This document shows positions 1 through 10,276 of a DNA stretch of 64,000 bases, piece after piece (within the stretch, counting starts at the first letter, position 1; each line of letters opens with the position of its first letter). The stretch lies in NCBI RefSeq assembly GCF_002192695.1, contig NZ_MTLG01000053.1, forward strand, positions 186,001 through 250,000, written 5' to 3'. The notes under the pieces were generated by a model, which did not search any database, had not been told where the DNA came from, and saw only the letters and a list, made by a program, of their open reading frames with translations. The stretch comes from Achromobacter xylosoxidans. GTDB taxonomy: Bacteria > Pseudomonadota > Gammaproteobacteria > Burkholderiales > Burkholderiaceae_B. Position numbers and translations under genes: made by a program.

Positions 1-1108
1 CTTCATCGCGTCGGCCGGCGAACTCAAGACCAAGCCGACCCAGCACTCGGTGCAGAAGCTGCGCGAAATCGGCATCTACCCGAACGCATTGCTGTGCCGC
101 GCCGACCGCCGCATCCCGGACGACGAGCGCGCCAAGATCTCGATGTTCTCCAACGTGCCCCTGGACGCGGTCATCTCCGTCTGGGACGCCGACTCGATCT
201 ACAAGATCCCGGCCATGCTGCATGCGCAGGGCGTGGACAACATCGTCTGCGAAGCGCTGGGCCTGACCCCGCCGCCGGCCGACCTGTCCATGTGGGACAA
301 CCTGGTCGAGGCGCTGGAGCACCCGCAGCACCAGCTCACCATTGGCATGGTCGGCAAGTACGTCGACCTGACCGAGTCGTACAAGTCGCTGACGGAAGCC
401 CTGGTCCACGCCGGCATCCACACGCGCTCGAAGATCAACATCGAGTACATCGACTCCGAAGACATCGAAACCCGCGGCACCGACCAGCTCAAGCACCTGG
501 ACGCCATCCTGGTTCCGGGCGGCTTCGGCAAGCGCGGCACCGAAGGCAAGATCGCCGCGATCCGCTACGCCCGTGAAAACGGCGTGCCTTACCTGGGCAT
601 CTGCCTGGGCATGCAACTGGCCGTCATCGAGTTCGCGCGCCATGTCGCCGGCCTGGGCGGCGCCAACAGCACGGAATTCGATCCCTCGGCGCCGCACCCC
701 GTGGTGGCCCTGATCACCGAATGGATGGACCGCGAAGGCAAGGTCGAAAAGCGCGACAACTCGTCCGACCTGGGCGGCACGATGCGCAAGGGCGCGCAGC
801 GCGTGCCGATCAAGGCCGGCACCCGCGCGCAGGCCATCTACGGCGACGAAGTGAACGAGCGTCACCGTCATCGCTACGAGGTCAACAACGTCTACGTGCC
901 GCGCCTGGAAGAAGCCGGCATGGTGATCAGCGCCCGCACGCCGACCGAGAATCTGCCGGAAATGATGGAATTGCCCGATCACCCGTGGTTCGTGGGCGTG
1001 CAGTTCCACCCTGAGTTCACGTCCACCCCGCGTGACGGCCACCCGTTGTTCTCCAGCTATATCCGCGCCGCCATCGAGCAGAAGGCTCGCCGCGGTCAGG
1101 AGGCGTAA
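1..1108 (+). CDS. pyrG: CTP synthase, C-terminal part (5' end outside window)
   Basis: CTP synthase converts UTP to CTP with ATP and glutamine, the last step of cytosolic pyrimidine nucleotide synthesis. The reading frame is already open at base 2 ([18 protein letters not shown]), so the start lies upstream; 368 of the usual ~550 residues are present. The end of the synthetase domain is followed by the class I glutamine amidotransferase domain. Its nucleophile lies in GICLGMQ (Cys codon at 602-604), and the His and Glu of the triad lie in FHPEF (codons at 1007 and 1013). The stop is followed by a small reading frame and a hairpin before the DUF1330 gene. Identification is secure. Confidence 0.97.
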   Translation, partial: FIASAGELKTKPTQHSVQKLREIGIYPNALLCRADRRIPDDERAKISMFSNVPLDAVISVWDADSIYKIPAMLHAQGVDNIVCEALGLTPPPADLSMWDNLVEALEHPQHQLTIGMVGKYVDLTESYKSLTEALVHAGIHTRSKINIEYIDSEDIETRGTDQLKHLDAILVPGGFGKRGTEGKIAAIRYARENGVPYLGICLGMQLAVIEFARHVAGLGGANSTEFDPSAPHPVVALITEWMDREGKVEKRDNSSDLGGTMRKGAQRVPIKAGTRAQAIYGDEVNERHRHRYEVNNVYVPRLEEAGMVISARTPTENLPEMMELPDHPWFVGVQFHPEFTSTPRDGHPLFSSYIRAAIEQKARRGQEA

Positions 1109-1302
1109 TGCGCGTCTGCGGTCTGGAGTTCCGTAAGCGGATCTTCGGGACCGCAGGCCGCCGCCTCGGCGCCGCCCTGTACGGCGGCGCTTCTTTCGGA
1201 TACAACCAATTAGCATCGGATATGCGTCGCCAGGGCGCCTTGCGCGACACTGGCGGCATCGCCGTATCCGGCGTCAGACCGAAACCAACGCAACTGCTCT
1301 GA
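1108..1302 (+). CDS. possible 64-aa ORF overlapping the pyrG stop (doubtful)
   Basis: The ATG shares its A with the last base of the pyrG TAA stop (TAATG). A perfect AGGAGG lies about 4 bases upstream, inside the last pyrG codons, so translational coupling is possible. The predicted product is arginine- and glycine-rich and resembles nothing I recognise. The frame runs straight through the hairpin at 1169-1190, which argues against a conserved coding role. It may be a leader peptide, a remnant or chance. Confidence 0.2.
   Translation: MRVCGLEFRKRIFGTAGRRLGAALYGGASFGYNQLASDMRRQGALRDTGGIAVSGVRPKPTQLL
1169..1196 (+). terminator. hairpin after pyrG
   Basis: A perfect 8-bp stem, GCGCCGCC (1169-1176) with GGCGGCGC (1183-1190), has a 6-base loop and is followed by TTCTTT. 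It is probably the intrinsic terminator of pyrG. Confidence 0.6.
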
Positions 1303-1311
1303 AGGAACCCC

Positions 1312-2887
<1,576 letters not shown>

Positions 2888-2955
2888 TGAGAAGCGCGGC
2901 TCCAGGCGTTAGCCAGGGGCCGCATCCACGCCACGATTGCTGAGGGTTCCCGCGT

Positions 2956-3369
2956 ATGCGCCTGTTGTTCCTGGTGCTGTTCGTGCTGCTAGGCCTGATC
3001 CAATACCCGCTGTGGCTGGGTAAGGGCGGGTGGTTCAAGGTCTGGGATCTGCAACGCCAGGTGGCGGAGCAGCGCGAGACCAACGAAGGCCTGCGCGCGC
3101 GCAATGCCGCACTGGAAGCGGAAGTGCGCGACCTCGAAGGCGGCTCCGGCGCCATCGAGGAACGCGCCCGCGGCGAACTGGGCATGATGCGCGATGGCGA
3201 GGTGTTCGTGCACATCCTGCCGCAGAACACCCCGGCCCCGGCGGGCGGCGCCTCTTTGGCGGCCGACGCCGCGGCCAAGCCGGCGACGCCCGCGCGCGCC
3301 AGCGCACCGGCCGCCCGTCCGCCGGCTGCGCCTGCCAGGCCTGCCAATCAGACCAACGCCCGGCACTGA
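2956..3369 (+). CDS. ftsB: cell division protein FtsB
   Basis: FtsB is a single-pass inner-membrane protein that joins FtsL and FtsQ in the divisome and helps activate septal wall synthesis. A short cytoplasmic start runs into one membrane helix (about residues 2-20, [18 protein letters not shown]). A coiled coil with regular Leu and Glu spacing follows (about 33-70), then [20 protein letters not shown], a family hallmark. The 137 residues exceed the usual ~100 because of an Ala/Pro-rich tail (about 95-137). Its position after eno supports the call. The last 127 codons are also covered antisense by the TadE-like frame. Confidence 0.93.
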   Translation: MRLLFLVLFVLLGLIQYPLWLGKGGWFKVWDLQRQVAEQRETNEGLRARNAALEAEVRDLEGGSGAIEERARGELGMMRDGEVFVHILPQNTPAPAGGASLAADAAAKPATPARASAPAARPPAAPARPANQTNARH

Positions 3370-4164
3370 GCGCCGGCCGCCGTTCCTGTTCATTCCCCGT
3401 TTCGTCCTGCCGCAGCGCACGCTGCGGCATTCGCCGTACACGATGCCGGCGGGTTGCGGCGTTCTGCGCGCCCAATCCACCGGGTGCGAGTGCATCTCGG
3501 TTTCCAGTTCCATGCGCAAGGGCAACAGGCCCCGGGCCTGGGCGTTGCCCGCATAGCTGTTGCGGTCGACGGCCAGCACGGCCAGCAGCGCCCGCAAGGG
3601 CGGCAGCAGCGGCTTGTGCAGATAGGTCAGGCGCAACTTCAGGGTGTTGGCCTGGAAAATGCTCTGTCCGCCCGGACGCGGCGGCCGGCGCGCATGCTGC
3701 AGGTCCTGGTAGCCGTTGTCGATGGCGCGCAGGCCCGCCGCCGCCGGCGCCTTGAGGTCCGGGCGGGCGTGTTCGCGGAACGACTGCTCGTCGGGCAGCA
3801 GGACTTCGATGCGCCAGGGATGGGTGCCTGAAATGGCCGCCAGCTCGGCCAGTTCGTCATCCTGGCGGCGGCGCGCGCCGGCCTGGCCTTGCGCATCGGC
3901 GTGGCGCGGCAGCAAGGCCTGCAGAAAGGCGCTGCGCATGCGCGCCGGATCGCCGTGCGCGGTGGCGCCGGCGCGCGCCGCCTCCGTCAGCGCCAGGTGG
4001 GCCAGCTGGCGCACGCCTTGCCAGCGGGCCGTTTCGATCGCCAGGAGGCCCAGCAACAGCACCAGCGTCGCCGCCACCGCGAATTCGATGGCGGCGGCGC
4101 CGTATTGCCGGCAGGAGGGCGCATGAAAAAAGGCGGTCATGGCTGCGCAGTCTGGCGCGGGCAT
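2989..4164 (-). CDS. TadE-like pilus-assembly family protein, frame runs antisense into ftsB
   Basis: The N-terminus ([20 protein letters not shown], about residues 19-38) is a TadE-type segment: a charged leader, a conserved Glu and one hydrophobic helix. TadE-like proteins are minor pseudopilins or membrane-anchored secreted proteins. The remaining ~200 residues up to about base 3430 look like a normal extracytoplasmic domain. Beyond that the frame turns into Arg/Gly-rich sequence antisense to ftsB, and the first in-frame stop is at 2989. In a neighbouring frame a TGA at 3390-3392 would end the gene just outside ftsB, so the true 3' end is doubtful and a small indel is possible. No other tad or flp genes are nearby. 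AGG sits about 8 bases before the ATG at 4164. Confidence 0.55.
   Translation of the reverse strand: MPAPDCAAMTAFFHAPSCRQYGAAAIEFAVAATLVLLLGLLAIETARWQGVRQLAHLALTEAARAGATAHGDPARMRSAFLQALLPRHADAQGQAGARRRQDDELAELAAISGTHPWRIEVLLPDEQSFREHARPDLKAPAAAGLRAIDNGYQDLQHARRPPRPGGQSIFQANTLKLRLTYLHKPLLPPLRALLAVLAVDRNSYAGNAQARGLLPLRMELETEMHSHPVDWARRTPQPAGIVYGECRSVRCGRTKRGMNRNGGRRSVPGVGLIGRPGRRSRRTGGRCAGARGRRRLGRGVGRQRGAARRGRGVLRQDVHEHLAIAHHAQFAAGAFLDGAGAAFEVAHFRFQCGIARAQAFVGLALLRHLALQIPDLEPPALTQPQRVLDQA
3409..3428. terminator. 9-bp inverted repeat after ftsB
   Basis: GCCGCAGCG and CGCTGCGGC are separated by CA (or form a 7-bp stem with a larger loop). The repeat lies 40 bases after ftsB, between convergent genes, where a bidirectional terminator is expected, but neither side has a clear T run. 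It falls inside the TadE-like reading frame. Confidence 0.4.
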
Positions 4165-4231
4165 GGCCGCCTGTCGATGAGGATAAGCCGGCGTGACGGA
4201 AACGTCCCGGCGGCCGGGCCGCCGGCGTGGG

Positions 4232-5161
4232 TCAGTGCACCGTGGGTGGTTCGTCCGCGGCGGAGGCCGCGCTGGACGAGAACAAGGTCGCGCAGTCGAC
4301 GGAATCGAACTTGTACGGCTTGCCGCAGAAATCGCAGGACACGTCGACCTGGCCGCGTTCGGCCAGGACGCTGTTGATCTCTTCCTGGCCCAGCGTGCGC
4401 AGCATGCTGGCCACGCGCTCGCGGGTGCAGGGGCAGTGCCAGCGCACGGACAGCGGATCGAACGCCACCAGGGTTTCTTCCCAGAACAGGCGGTGGATCA
4501 GCGTGTCGATGTCGGTGGCCAGCAGTTCATCGCGCTTGATGGTGCCGGCCAGGGCGCTGGCGCGGTCCCAGGTTTCGGCGGCGTTCTGCTCGGTGAGCAC
4601 CGGCGCGTCCGAGCCTCCGTGGTACGGCAGGCGCTGGATCAGCATGCCGGCGGCATGGTCGGCGTCGGCCGCCAGCCACAGGCGGGTATCCAGCTGTTCG
4701 GAGGCCTTCATGTAGTGTTGCAGCGCTTCGGCCACCGTGTCGCCCTGCAGGGGCACGATGCCCTGGTAGGCCTGCTGGCCCGGCAGCTTGCGCTGCGGGT
4801 CCAGCACCACGATGAAACGGCCGTTGCCGCCCGGGTTCAGCAGGCTTTGCATATTGCCGTCGGTGGGCACTTCGTGGCCTTCGCGCATCTTGACGGTGGC
4901 GCGCAGGCTCAGGTCGTTGCGGCATTCCACCACCAGCAGGGCGATGGGGCCGTCGCCCTGGATCTGCAGCACCAGCGAGCCGTCGAACTTGATGTTGGCG
5001 GCCAGCAGGGTGGATGCCGCCACCAGTTCGCCCAGCAGGTGGGTGATGGCGGGGGGATAGTCGTGATTGGCCTGCACGGCCTTCCAGGTCGCGTCCAGGC
5101 GCACGGCCTGGATGCGGACGCTGCGGTCTTCGGTAAGGTATTTCTTGAGCTGATCGGTCAT
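4232..5161 (-). CDS. hslO: redox-regulated chaperone Hsp33
   Basis: Hsp33 is a cytosolic holdase that becomes active when oxidation releases zinc from four C-terminal cysteines. All four are visible: CPC at residues 243 and 245 and CDFC at 276 and 279, the family CxC…CxxC zinc switch. The N-terminal part shows EDRSVRIQAV and GDGPIALLVVE. The length of 309 residues is normal. It starts 75 bases upstream of the gamma-carbonic anhydrase stop in the direction of transcription, with the two genes transcribed the same way. Confidence 0.96.
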   Translation of the reverse strand: MTDQLKKYLTEDRSVRIQAVRLDATWKAVQANHDYPPAITHLLGELVAASTLLAANIKFDGSLVLQIQGDGPIALLVVECRNDLSLRATVKMREGHEVPTDGNMQSLLNPGGNGRFIVVLDPQRKLPGQQAYQGIVPLQGDTVAEALQHYMKASEQLDTRLWLAADADHAAGMLIQRLPYHGGSDAPVLTEQNAAETWDRASALAGTIKRDELLATDIDTLIHRLFWEETLVAFDPLSVRWHCPCTRERVASMLRTLGQEEINSVLAERGQVDVSCDFCGKPYKFDSVDCATLFSSSAASAADEPPTVH

Positions 5162-5234
5162 GGGGGAATGTTAGCCGATCAGGCCAGTCTATTCCCCCTG
5201 CCGGCAGCAGGGTCGAAGCCGCGCCCCAGGGCGC

Positions 5235-5756
5235 TCAGCCGATCCGTTTCAGGGCGGTCTTGTAGTGTTGGCCGCGCGCCACGTAATGGGCGGTGTTCTT
5301 GTGCAGATTGGCGATTTCCTCGTCCGAGAGTTCACGAACGATCTTGCCGATGCCGATGACCAGGGAGTTGTCGGGAATGACGCGGTCTTCGGGAATGATG
5401 GCGCCCGCGCCGATCAGGCAGTTGCGGCCGATGACGGCGTTGTTCAGCACGATGGCCTGCATGCCCACGAGGGCGCCTTCGTGGATGGTACAGCCGTGCA
5501 GCATGGCTTGATGGCCTACCGTCACGTTGGGGCCGATGGTCATGGGACAGCCGTCGTCCACGTGCAGCACGCTGCCTTCCTGGATATTGGTGCCGCTCTT
5601 GATCAGGATGGCGTCGTTGTCGCCGCGGATCGACACGTTGGACCAGATGCTGACGCCTGACTCCAGTGTTACGTTGCCGATGATGTCGGCGCTGTCGGCC
5701 ACGTAGGCGGCCGGGTCGATGCGGGGGATCAGGTCGTCGAGCTGGTAAATGGGCAT
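5235..5756 (-). CDS. gamma-class carbonic anhydrase family protein
   Basis: This 173-residue left-handed beta-helix protein has hexapeptide repeats throughout (for example VTLESG, VTVGHQ, LIGAGA). Histidines at 65 (VLHVDD), 82 (VGHQ) and 87 (LHGC) match the three zinc ligands of the gamma-carbonic anhydrase/YrdA/PaaY family. A trimer with the metal at the subunit interfaces is expected. Many members have little measurable hydratase activity, so the reaction is not certain. The ATG follows the stop of the upstream acyl-CoA ligase by 2 bases, which implies one transcript and coupled translation. PaaY-type thioesterase function is a plausible alternative given that neighbour. Confidence 0.9.
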   Translation of the reverse strand: MPIYQLDDLIPRIDPAAYVADSADIIGNVTLESGVSIWSNVSIRGDNDAILIKSGTNIQEGSVLHVDDGCPMTIGPNVTVGHQAMLHGCTIHEGALVGMQAIVLNNAVIGRNCLIGAGAIIPEDRVIPDNSLVIGIGKIVRELSDEEIANLHKNTAHYVARGQHYKTALKRIG

Positions 5757-5758
5757 GC

Positions 5759-7474
5759 CTAGTTCTCCGGTTGCGGCGTCAGGCCTTTGGGGGCGTGCGG
5801 CGCTTCTGCCATGCTCGCGGTCGCCCGCGAGCGTTCTTCTTCGCGCAGGCGCAGGATGCGGCGCTGGATTTTACCGGTGGTGGTCATGGGCAGCTCGTCG
5901 ACGAATTCGATCTCCTTGGGGTACTCATACGGCGCCAGGCGTTCGCGCACGTGCTCCTGCAGATTTTCGATGATGTCGTTGCGGTCGCGCTGCGCGAACT
6001 CCGGCGTCAGCACCACATAGGCCTTGACCAGGGCGCCCCGCTCGGCGTCCGGCTTGGGCACGACGGCGGCGTTGGCCACGGCCGGATGCCCGATCAGGCA
6101 GCTTTCGATTTCGCCCGGGCCGATCCGGTAGCCGGCGGACTTGAACACGTCGTCGGCGCGGCCCGCGTACCAGAGGTAGCCGTCGGCGTCGATCTTGGCC
6201 AGGTCGCCGGTCAGGCACCAGTCGCCCTTGAATTTGGCCTGGGTGGCGGCTTCATTGCGCCAGTAGCCCAGAAACATCACGGGATCCGGAAAGCCATGGA
6301 TGTCGAGCCGGTTGACGGCGATCTCGCCGGTGGCGCCGGGCGCTACCGGCTTGCCGTCCTCGTCCAGCACGGCGACGTTGTGGCCCGGGTAGGGGCGGCC
6401 CATGCTGCCCGGCTTGGCGGGCCAGCGCTTCTGGCTGTTGCCCACCACGTAGTTCATTTCCGTCTGGCCGAACATTTCGTTGGGCGTCACGCCCAAGGCC
6501 GACTGGCACCATTCGAAGACGGTTTCACCCACGCTTTCGCCCGCGCTCATGATGGAACGCAGGGCCAGCTGGTAGCGGCCGCGCGGTTCCGGCACCGCTT
6601 TCATCATCATCTTGAGCGCGGTGGGGAAGAGGAAGGTGTTGGTGACCTGGTAGCGTTCCAGGAGTTCGAATGCGCGTTCGACCGAGAAGCGGCCGCGGGT
6701 GCCGACGATGGGGTGCCCGAAGTACAGGGTGGGCAGCAGGGCGTCCATCATGCCGCCGGTCCAGGCCCAGTCGGCGGGCGACCAGAACACGTCGGCGGGC
6801 TTGGGGAACCAGTCCTGGGAGGCCACGAAGCCCGGCAGGTTGCCGATCAGCACGCTATGCGGCAGCAGCGCGCCCTTGGGGGCGCCGGTGGTGCCGGAGG
6901 TATAGAGCAGGATGGCCGGATCCGAGGAACGGGTCTGGACCATCTTGAACTCGCTGGGCTGGCGCGCCAGCAGGCTGCGCCAGGGCAATACGCGCTCGTC
7001 GGCGAAGCCGATGCCGATGATCTGTTGCAGGTTGGGGCAGTTGTCGCTCACGGCCAGCAGGTTGGCGCTGGAGGCGTAATCCACGATGGCGACGCGGGTT
7101 TCGGAATCGCGCAGGCGGCTTTCCAGGGCTTCGGGACCGAACAGGGCGGACAGCGGCAGTACCACCGCGCCGACGCTGTAGATGGCCATATGGGCCACTA
7201 CGGTCTCGGGCCGTTGCCCCAGCACCACACCGACGCGGTCGCCGCGTCCCACGCCCATTTTCACCAGGCCGTTGGCCAGCTGATTGGCCGCTTCCGCCAG
7301 GCGGGCATAGGTCCAGACCTCGCGGTTGCCAGATTCATCTTCGTAGTAGATGGCAATGCGCCGCGCATCCGGACTGCTGGATGCCCAGCGGTGGCAGCAC
7401 GCTTCCGCGATGTTGAACTGGGTGGGTACCAGCCAGCGGAATGTTTGGTAGAGCGCCTGATATTGGTCGTTCAT
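5759..7474 (-). CDS. acyl-CoA synthetase (AMP-binding, acetyl-CoA-synthetase-like)
   Basis: This 571-residue ANL-superfamily enzyme would activate a carboxylic acid to its CoA thioester through an acyl-AMP. The motifs are in order: LLYTSGTTGAPKG (P-loop, about residue 190), MFGQTEMNYV (A5), LTGDLAKIDADGYLWYAGR with the hinge Asp, and TTGKIQRR carrying the C-terminal catalytic Lys. Overall it resembles the acetyl-/propionyl- to medium-chain group with WSPADWAW and TGGMMDALLP. The substrate cannot be read from the sequence. The downstream gene begins 2 bases after its stop. A start at 7474 gives the expected N-terminus with YQTFRWLVP. Confidence 0.9.
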   Translation of the reverse strand: MNDQYQALYQTFRWLVPTQFNIAEACCHRWASSSPDARRIAIYYEDESGNREVWTYARLAEAANQLANGLVKMGVGRGDRVGVVLGQRPETVVAHMAIYSVGAVVLPLSALFGPEALESRLRDSETRVAIVDYASSANLLAVSDNCPNLQQIIGIGFADERVLPWRSLLARQPSEFKMVQTRSSDPAILLYTSGTTGAPKGALLPHSVLIGNLPGFVASQDWFPKPADVFWSPADWAWTGGMMDALLPTLYFGHPIVGTRGRFSVERAFELLERYQVTNTFLFPTALKMMMKAVPEPRGRYQLALRSIMSAGESVGETVFEWCQSALGVTPNEMFGQTEMNYVVGNSQKRWPAKPGSMGRPYPGHNVAVLDEDGKPVAPGATGEIAVNRLDIHGFPDPVMFLGYWRNEAATQAKFKGDWCLTGDLAKIDADGYLWYAGRADDVFKSAGYRIGPGEIESCLIGHPAVANAAVVPKPDAERGALVKAYVVLTPEFAQRDRNDIIENLQEHVRERLAPYEYPKEIEFVDELPMTTTGKIQRRILRLREEERSRATASMAEAPHAPKGLTPQPEN

Positions 7475-7568
7475 GGCCCTATGTTGTGAGCATGTTGCAG
7501 CGTGAACGGGTCAAGTTGGCCCGTTGCCCCAGATGCAAGCATGACCTAGAGGGCCGTGAACTGCAACA

Positions 7569-7588
7569 TCCCCGTTGCGTAACGGGGA
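7569..7588 (-). terminator. hairpin downstream of the phosphoesterase gene
   Basis: A perfect 8-bp stem, TCCCCGTT (7569-7576) with AACGGGGA (7581-7588), and a 4-base loop lie just past the stop of the minus-strand gene ending at 7602. There is no U tract, so the terminator role is tentative. Confidence 0.4.
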
Positions 7589-7601
7589 CGCATACGGGTT
7601 A

Positions 7602-8492
7602 TCACGGGTGTTTGCCTTGGCGGCGCAGCGCGGAGGGCAGGGCCGGCAGCGTCAGCGAGCGGGGCGGACGGGCAGCCGGGTCGGCTTCGCGTTCCGCCGT
7701 GATGGCGGCCCAGTCCAGCAGTTGAAGCTGGCCGTCGTGCGTCTCCGCCAGGGCCGAGAGGCTTTCCACCCAGTCGCCGTCGTTGCAGTAGAGGATTTCG
7801 CCCACGTAGCGCAGTTCAGCCTTGTGGATATGCCCGCAGACCACGCCGTCCAGGCCGCGGCGCCGGGCTTCGCCCGCCAGCGCCTCCTCGAAGTCCGTGA
7901 TGAAGGAGACGGCGTTCTTGACCTTGTGCTTCAGGTACTGCGACAGCGACCAGTAATGCAGGCCCAGGCGGTGGCGCAGCCGGTTGAAGTGATGGTTGAT
8001 CCACAGCGCCAGCTGATAGAGCCCGTCGCCCAGGTGCGCCAGCCAGCGGCTGTGCTGGATCACGCCGTCGAACTGGTCGCCGTGCAGTACCAGCAGGCGC
8101 TGCCCCTTGGCGGTGACGTGCACGTCCTCGTCCAGGATCTCGATATCGCCGAAGGCGTAGCCGGCGAATTCACGCGCGAATTCGTCGTGGTTGCCGGGGA
8201 TGAACACGACCCGGGTGCCGTTGCGCGCCTTGCGCAGGATGCGCTGGATGACGTCGTTGTGCGCCCGGGGCCAGTGCCAGTGCTTGCGCAGCTGCCAGCC
8301 GTCGACGATGTCCCCCACCAGGTAAAGGGTGTCGGAATCGTTGTGGTCCAGGAAGTCGAGGAGGAATTCCGCCTTGCACCCGGCGGTGCCCAGGTGAATA
8401 TCGGAAATCCAGAGGGCGCGCCAGTGCGCGGGGCGGATTTCGTTCACGGTAGCTTTCCCAGGGACTGTGCTCATGCCTGGGAATGAAACCAT
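7602..8492 (-). CDS. UDP-2,3-diacylglucosamine diphosphatase-type metallophosphoesterase
   Basis: This calcineurin-like phosphoesterase shows the full metal-site series: SDIHLG, VGDIVDGW, PGNHDEF and CGHIHKAEL. The arrangement resembles the LpxH/YbbF group that hydrolyses UDP-2,3-diacylglucosamine in lipid A synthesis, but many bacteria also carry such paralogues beside a true LpxH. The encoded length is 296 residues with the first GTG/ATG frame start; an internal ATG at 8474 (MSTVPG) is an equally possible start giving 290 residues. The C-terminus after SLSALAETHDG is Arg/Pro-rich and probably disordered. The neighbours give no lipid A context. Confidence 0.82.
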   Translation of the reverse strand: MVSFPGMSTVPGKATVNEIRPAHWRALWISDIHLGTAGCKAEFLLDFLDHNDSDTLYLVGDIVDGWQLRKHWHWPRAHNDVIQRILRKARNGTRVVFIPGNHDEFAREFAGYAFGDIEILDEDVHVTAKGQRLLVLHGDQFDGVIQHSRWLAHLGDGLYQLALWINHHFNRLRHRLGLHYWSLSQYLKHKVKNAVSFITDFEEALAGEARRRGLDGVVCGHIHKAELRYVGEILYCNDGDWVESLSALAETHDGQLQLLDWAAITAEREADPAARPPRSLTLPALPSALRRQGKHP

Positions 8493-8568
8493 CCGGCGAT
8501 GACCGGAACGTGAACGCCATGTGACGCTGTTGTGACGGCGGGGCGGCAGCCGCTACCCCGCCGCGCGG

Positions 8569-9477
8569 TCAGGGCTGCTGCTGGTTGGCCTTCTTGGCCC
8601 GCAGGCGCTTCCAGATGCCGCCGCCCAGCGCGGCCGCGGCCAGCAGGCCGACCTTGGCGAATTTGGCCAGGAAGGCGGCGATCACGGCGAACAGGCCCAG
8701 TTTCTTGGCCGCCACGCCGGCCACGAGGGCGGCCAGGCCGTACTCGGCGACCTTGTCGGTCGACGAGTCGAAGTCGGCGTAGCGCTTGCCTTCCACGTAC
8801 GTGAGGTTGTCCAGCAGCGTCAGCACGGCCGTCTTGTCCTTGGGCACCATGCTCTTCTGCGTGATCAGGTCCAGGGTGATGTAGCCGTCGCGGCCGAGCG
8901 CGTAGGTGTTGTAGTTGACGGTGGGGTTTTCGGTGGCGCTTTCGCCCTTGTGCTTGACGGCGACCGACCAGACCAGGCGCTGCGATTGGCTGTCGTACTT
9001 CGGCGCCTCGACCCAGCCGTCCATGATCAGTTCGGGAAAGCCGCGCTTCTTGCGTTCTTCGTTGGACTGCTCCGTGCCTTCGCGCAGGCTGTCCAGCAGT
9101 TCGTTGACGTTCCAGTTCTTGGCGTCGTCGTCCTTGATGTAGCCGGCCTTGTCGAAATTGACGGTGATGACCCAGTCGTCGTCGTCGCTCTTGGGCATCA
9201 CCACGCCCAGCAGGGAAGGATCCTTGCCGTTGCCGTAGGCCGCCATCAGCCGGTCCGCCTGCAGGCGCGGCACGAAGAACATGGATTCGGGCAGATGCAC
9301 GACCGCCTGCTCGCCCAGCTTGACGTCGGCCGGCCCTTCCTGGGCGGCGGCAAAGGCGGCTTTCGTGGCCGCTTCGATTTCCTGCTGGGCGGCCGCGTTC
9401 TGCGCGAGCGCGCCGGCGGGCATCAGGAACAGGGCGCTGGCGGCGGCCAGCGCGACTCGGGAAAGGAAAGCGCGCAT
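8569..9477 (-). CDS. DUF2167 membrane-anchored protein
   Basis: This 302-residue protein opens with a clear signal peptide (RAFLSRVALAAASALFL, predicted cleavage after ALAQ near residue 26). A DUF2167 region follows with VHLPESMFFVP, GVVMPKSDDDDWVITV and WVEAPKYDSQ. The C-terminus has one or two hydrophobic helices (about 245-285) and ends in a basic tail, KRLRAKKANQQQP. This suggests a periplasmic domain tethered to the inner membrane. The function of the family is unknown. The start at 9477 is chosen because it exposes the signal peptide; the frame is open further upstream but encodes Pro/Ser-rich non-protein-like sequence there. Confidence 0.88.
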   Translation of the reverse strand: MRAFLSRVALAAASALFLMPAGALAQNAAAQQEIEAATKAAFAAAQEGPADVKLGEQAVVHLPESMFFVPRLQADRLMAAYGNGKDPSLLGVVMPKSDDDDWVITVNFDKAGYIKDDDAKNWNVNELLDSLREGTEQSNEERKKRGFPELIMDGWVEAPKYDSQSQRLVWSVAVKHKGESATENPTVNYNTYALGRDGYITLDLITQKSMVPKDKTAVLTLLDNLTYVEGKRYADFDSSTDKVAEYGLAALVAGVAAKKLGLFAVIAAFLAKFAKVGLLAAAALGGGIWKRLRAKKANQQQP

Positions 9478-9625
9478 GTGGGTTCTGAGGCGTCTGAAAA
9501 AAGGGGCCCCATTGTCTTTGCGGTCGACTTTCAACTTTCTGAAAGCAAACAGGTAATTCGGCGCACGATGTTGCGATTTGTCGCAGGATGTATGCGGCGC
9601 GCCGGCCGGTGGCGTCATCCGGGGC

Positions 9626-10144
9626 CTAGCGGGCCTTCTTGTGCCGCGGCGCGTTGCGCAGGCGCGTGCCCAGGATGCGGTCGTGCAGGAACTGCCCGTC
9701 GGGATCGAACCAGGACCAGACAAAGATGGTGAAGGGCGCGGCGACGATGAACATGTCCATGGAGGCCCAGCCGGTAGCGCTGGCGGCGCCCCAGACGACG
9801 GCCGCGCCGGCCAGCACCAAGGGCCAGACCAGGACATAGCGCAGCATCAGCCGGCCGGTGGACGGGGTATTGCCGTCGCGGTCGACCAGGCGGATGTTCC
9901 AGGTCTTCATGGGGAGGGTCTGGCCGCGGCGGCGCCAGCACAGCACGAAGTACGCGCCGATGGCGACAAACAGCCAAGCCTGCCGGGCGCCCCGTAGTTC
10001 CAGCGCGTTCTTGCTCTGGGTCAGCGTATCCAGCAGGTAGCCCGCCAGGAACACCACGCCAAACAGCAGCACGGCTTCGTACATCATGCAGGCGAACCGG
10101 CGCAGCCGGTTGGGGGTCTGGTCGAGCAGGGCGTCGGTCGTCAT
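9626..10144 (-). CDS. RDD family membrane protein
   Basis: This 172-residue protein has the RDD-domain pattern: an Arg-rich start (TPNRLRRFACMMYE), a first membrane helix (about 22-42), a second with WLFVAIGAYFVLCW, the motif GQTLPMKTWNIRLVDRDG, and one or two C-terminal helices ending in DPDGQFLHDRILGTRL. RDD proteins are small inner-membrane proteins, some suggested to be ion antiporters; no specific function can be assigned. It lies between the 62-aa gene's terminator and the DUF2167 gene, all in the same direction. The FLHD…GTRL ending is typical of the family. Confidence 0.88.
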   Translation of the reverse strand: MTTDALLDQTPNRLRRFACMMYEAVLLFGVVFLAGYLLDTLTQSKNALELRGARQAWLFVAIGAYFVLCWRRRGQTLPMKTWNIRLVDRDGNTPSTGRLMLRYVLVWPLVLAGAAVVWGAASATGWASMDMFIVAAPFTIFVWSWFDPDGQFLHDRILGTRLRNAPRHKKAR

Positions 10145-10187
10145 GGGTCGCTATTATCCGACAAAGCCGGACTCCGGCGCCCTGGTT

Positions 10188-10214
10188 AAAAAAAAACCCA
10201 CCGGTAAGGGTGGG
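10188..10214 (-). terminator. strong intrinsic terminator of the 62-aa gene
   Basis: On the minus strand a CCCACC/GGTGGG stem (10209-10214 with 10197-10202) is followed by nine T residues (10196-10188). A second hairpin with GGGGCT/AGCCCC arms lies just before it at 10223-10238. Confidence 0.85.
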
Positions 10215-10276
10215 TCTTAAAAGGGGCTGTGCAGCCCCCAAGGGGAAAACTGTTCAGGCCGTGGCCTGGGCCATGC

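Noticed and set aside
10223-10238. GGGGCT/AGCCCC hairpin as a separate terminator
   Set aside because: It has no T run of its own; it is part of the end region of the 62-aa gene and is mentioned with the main terminator.
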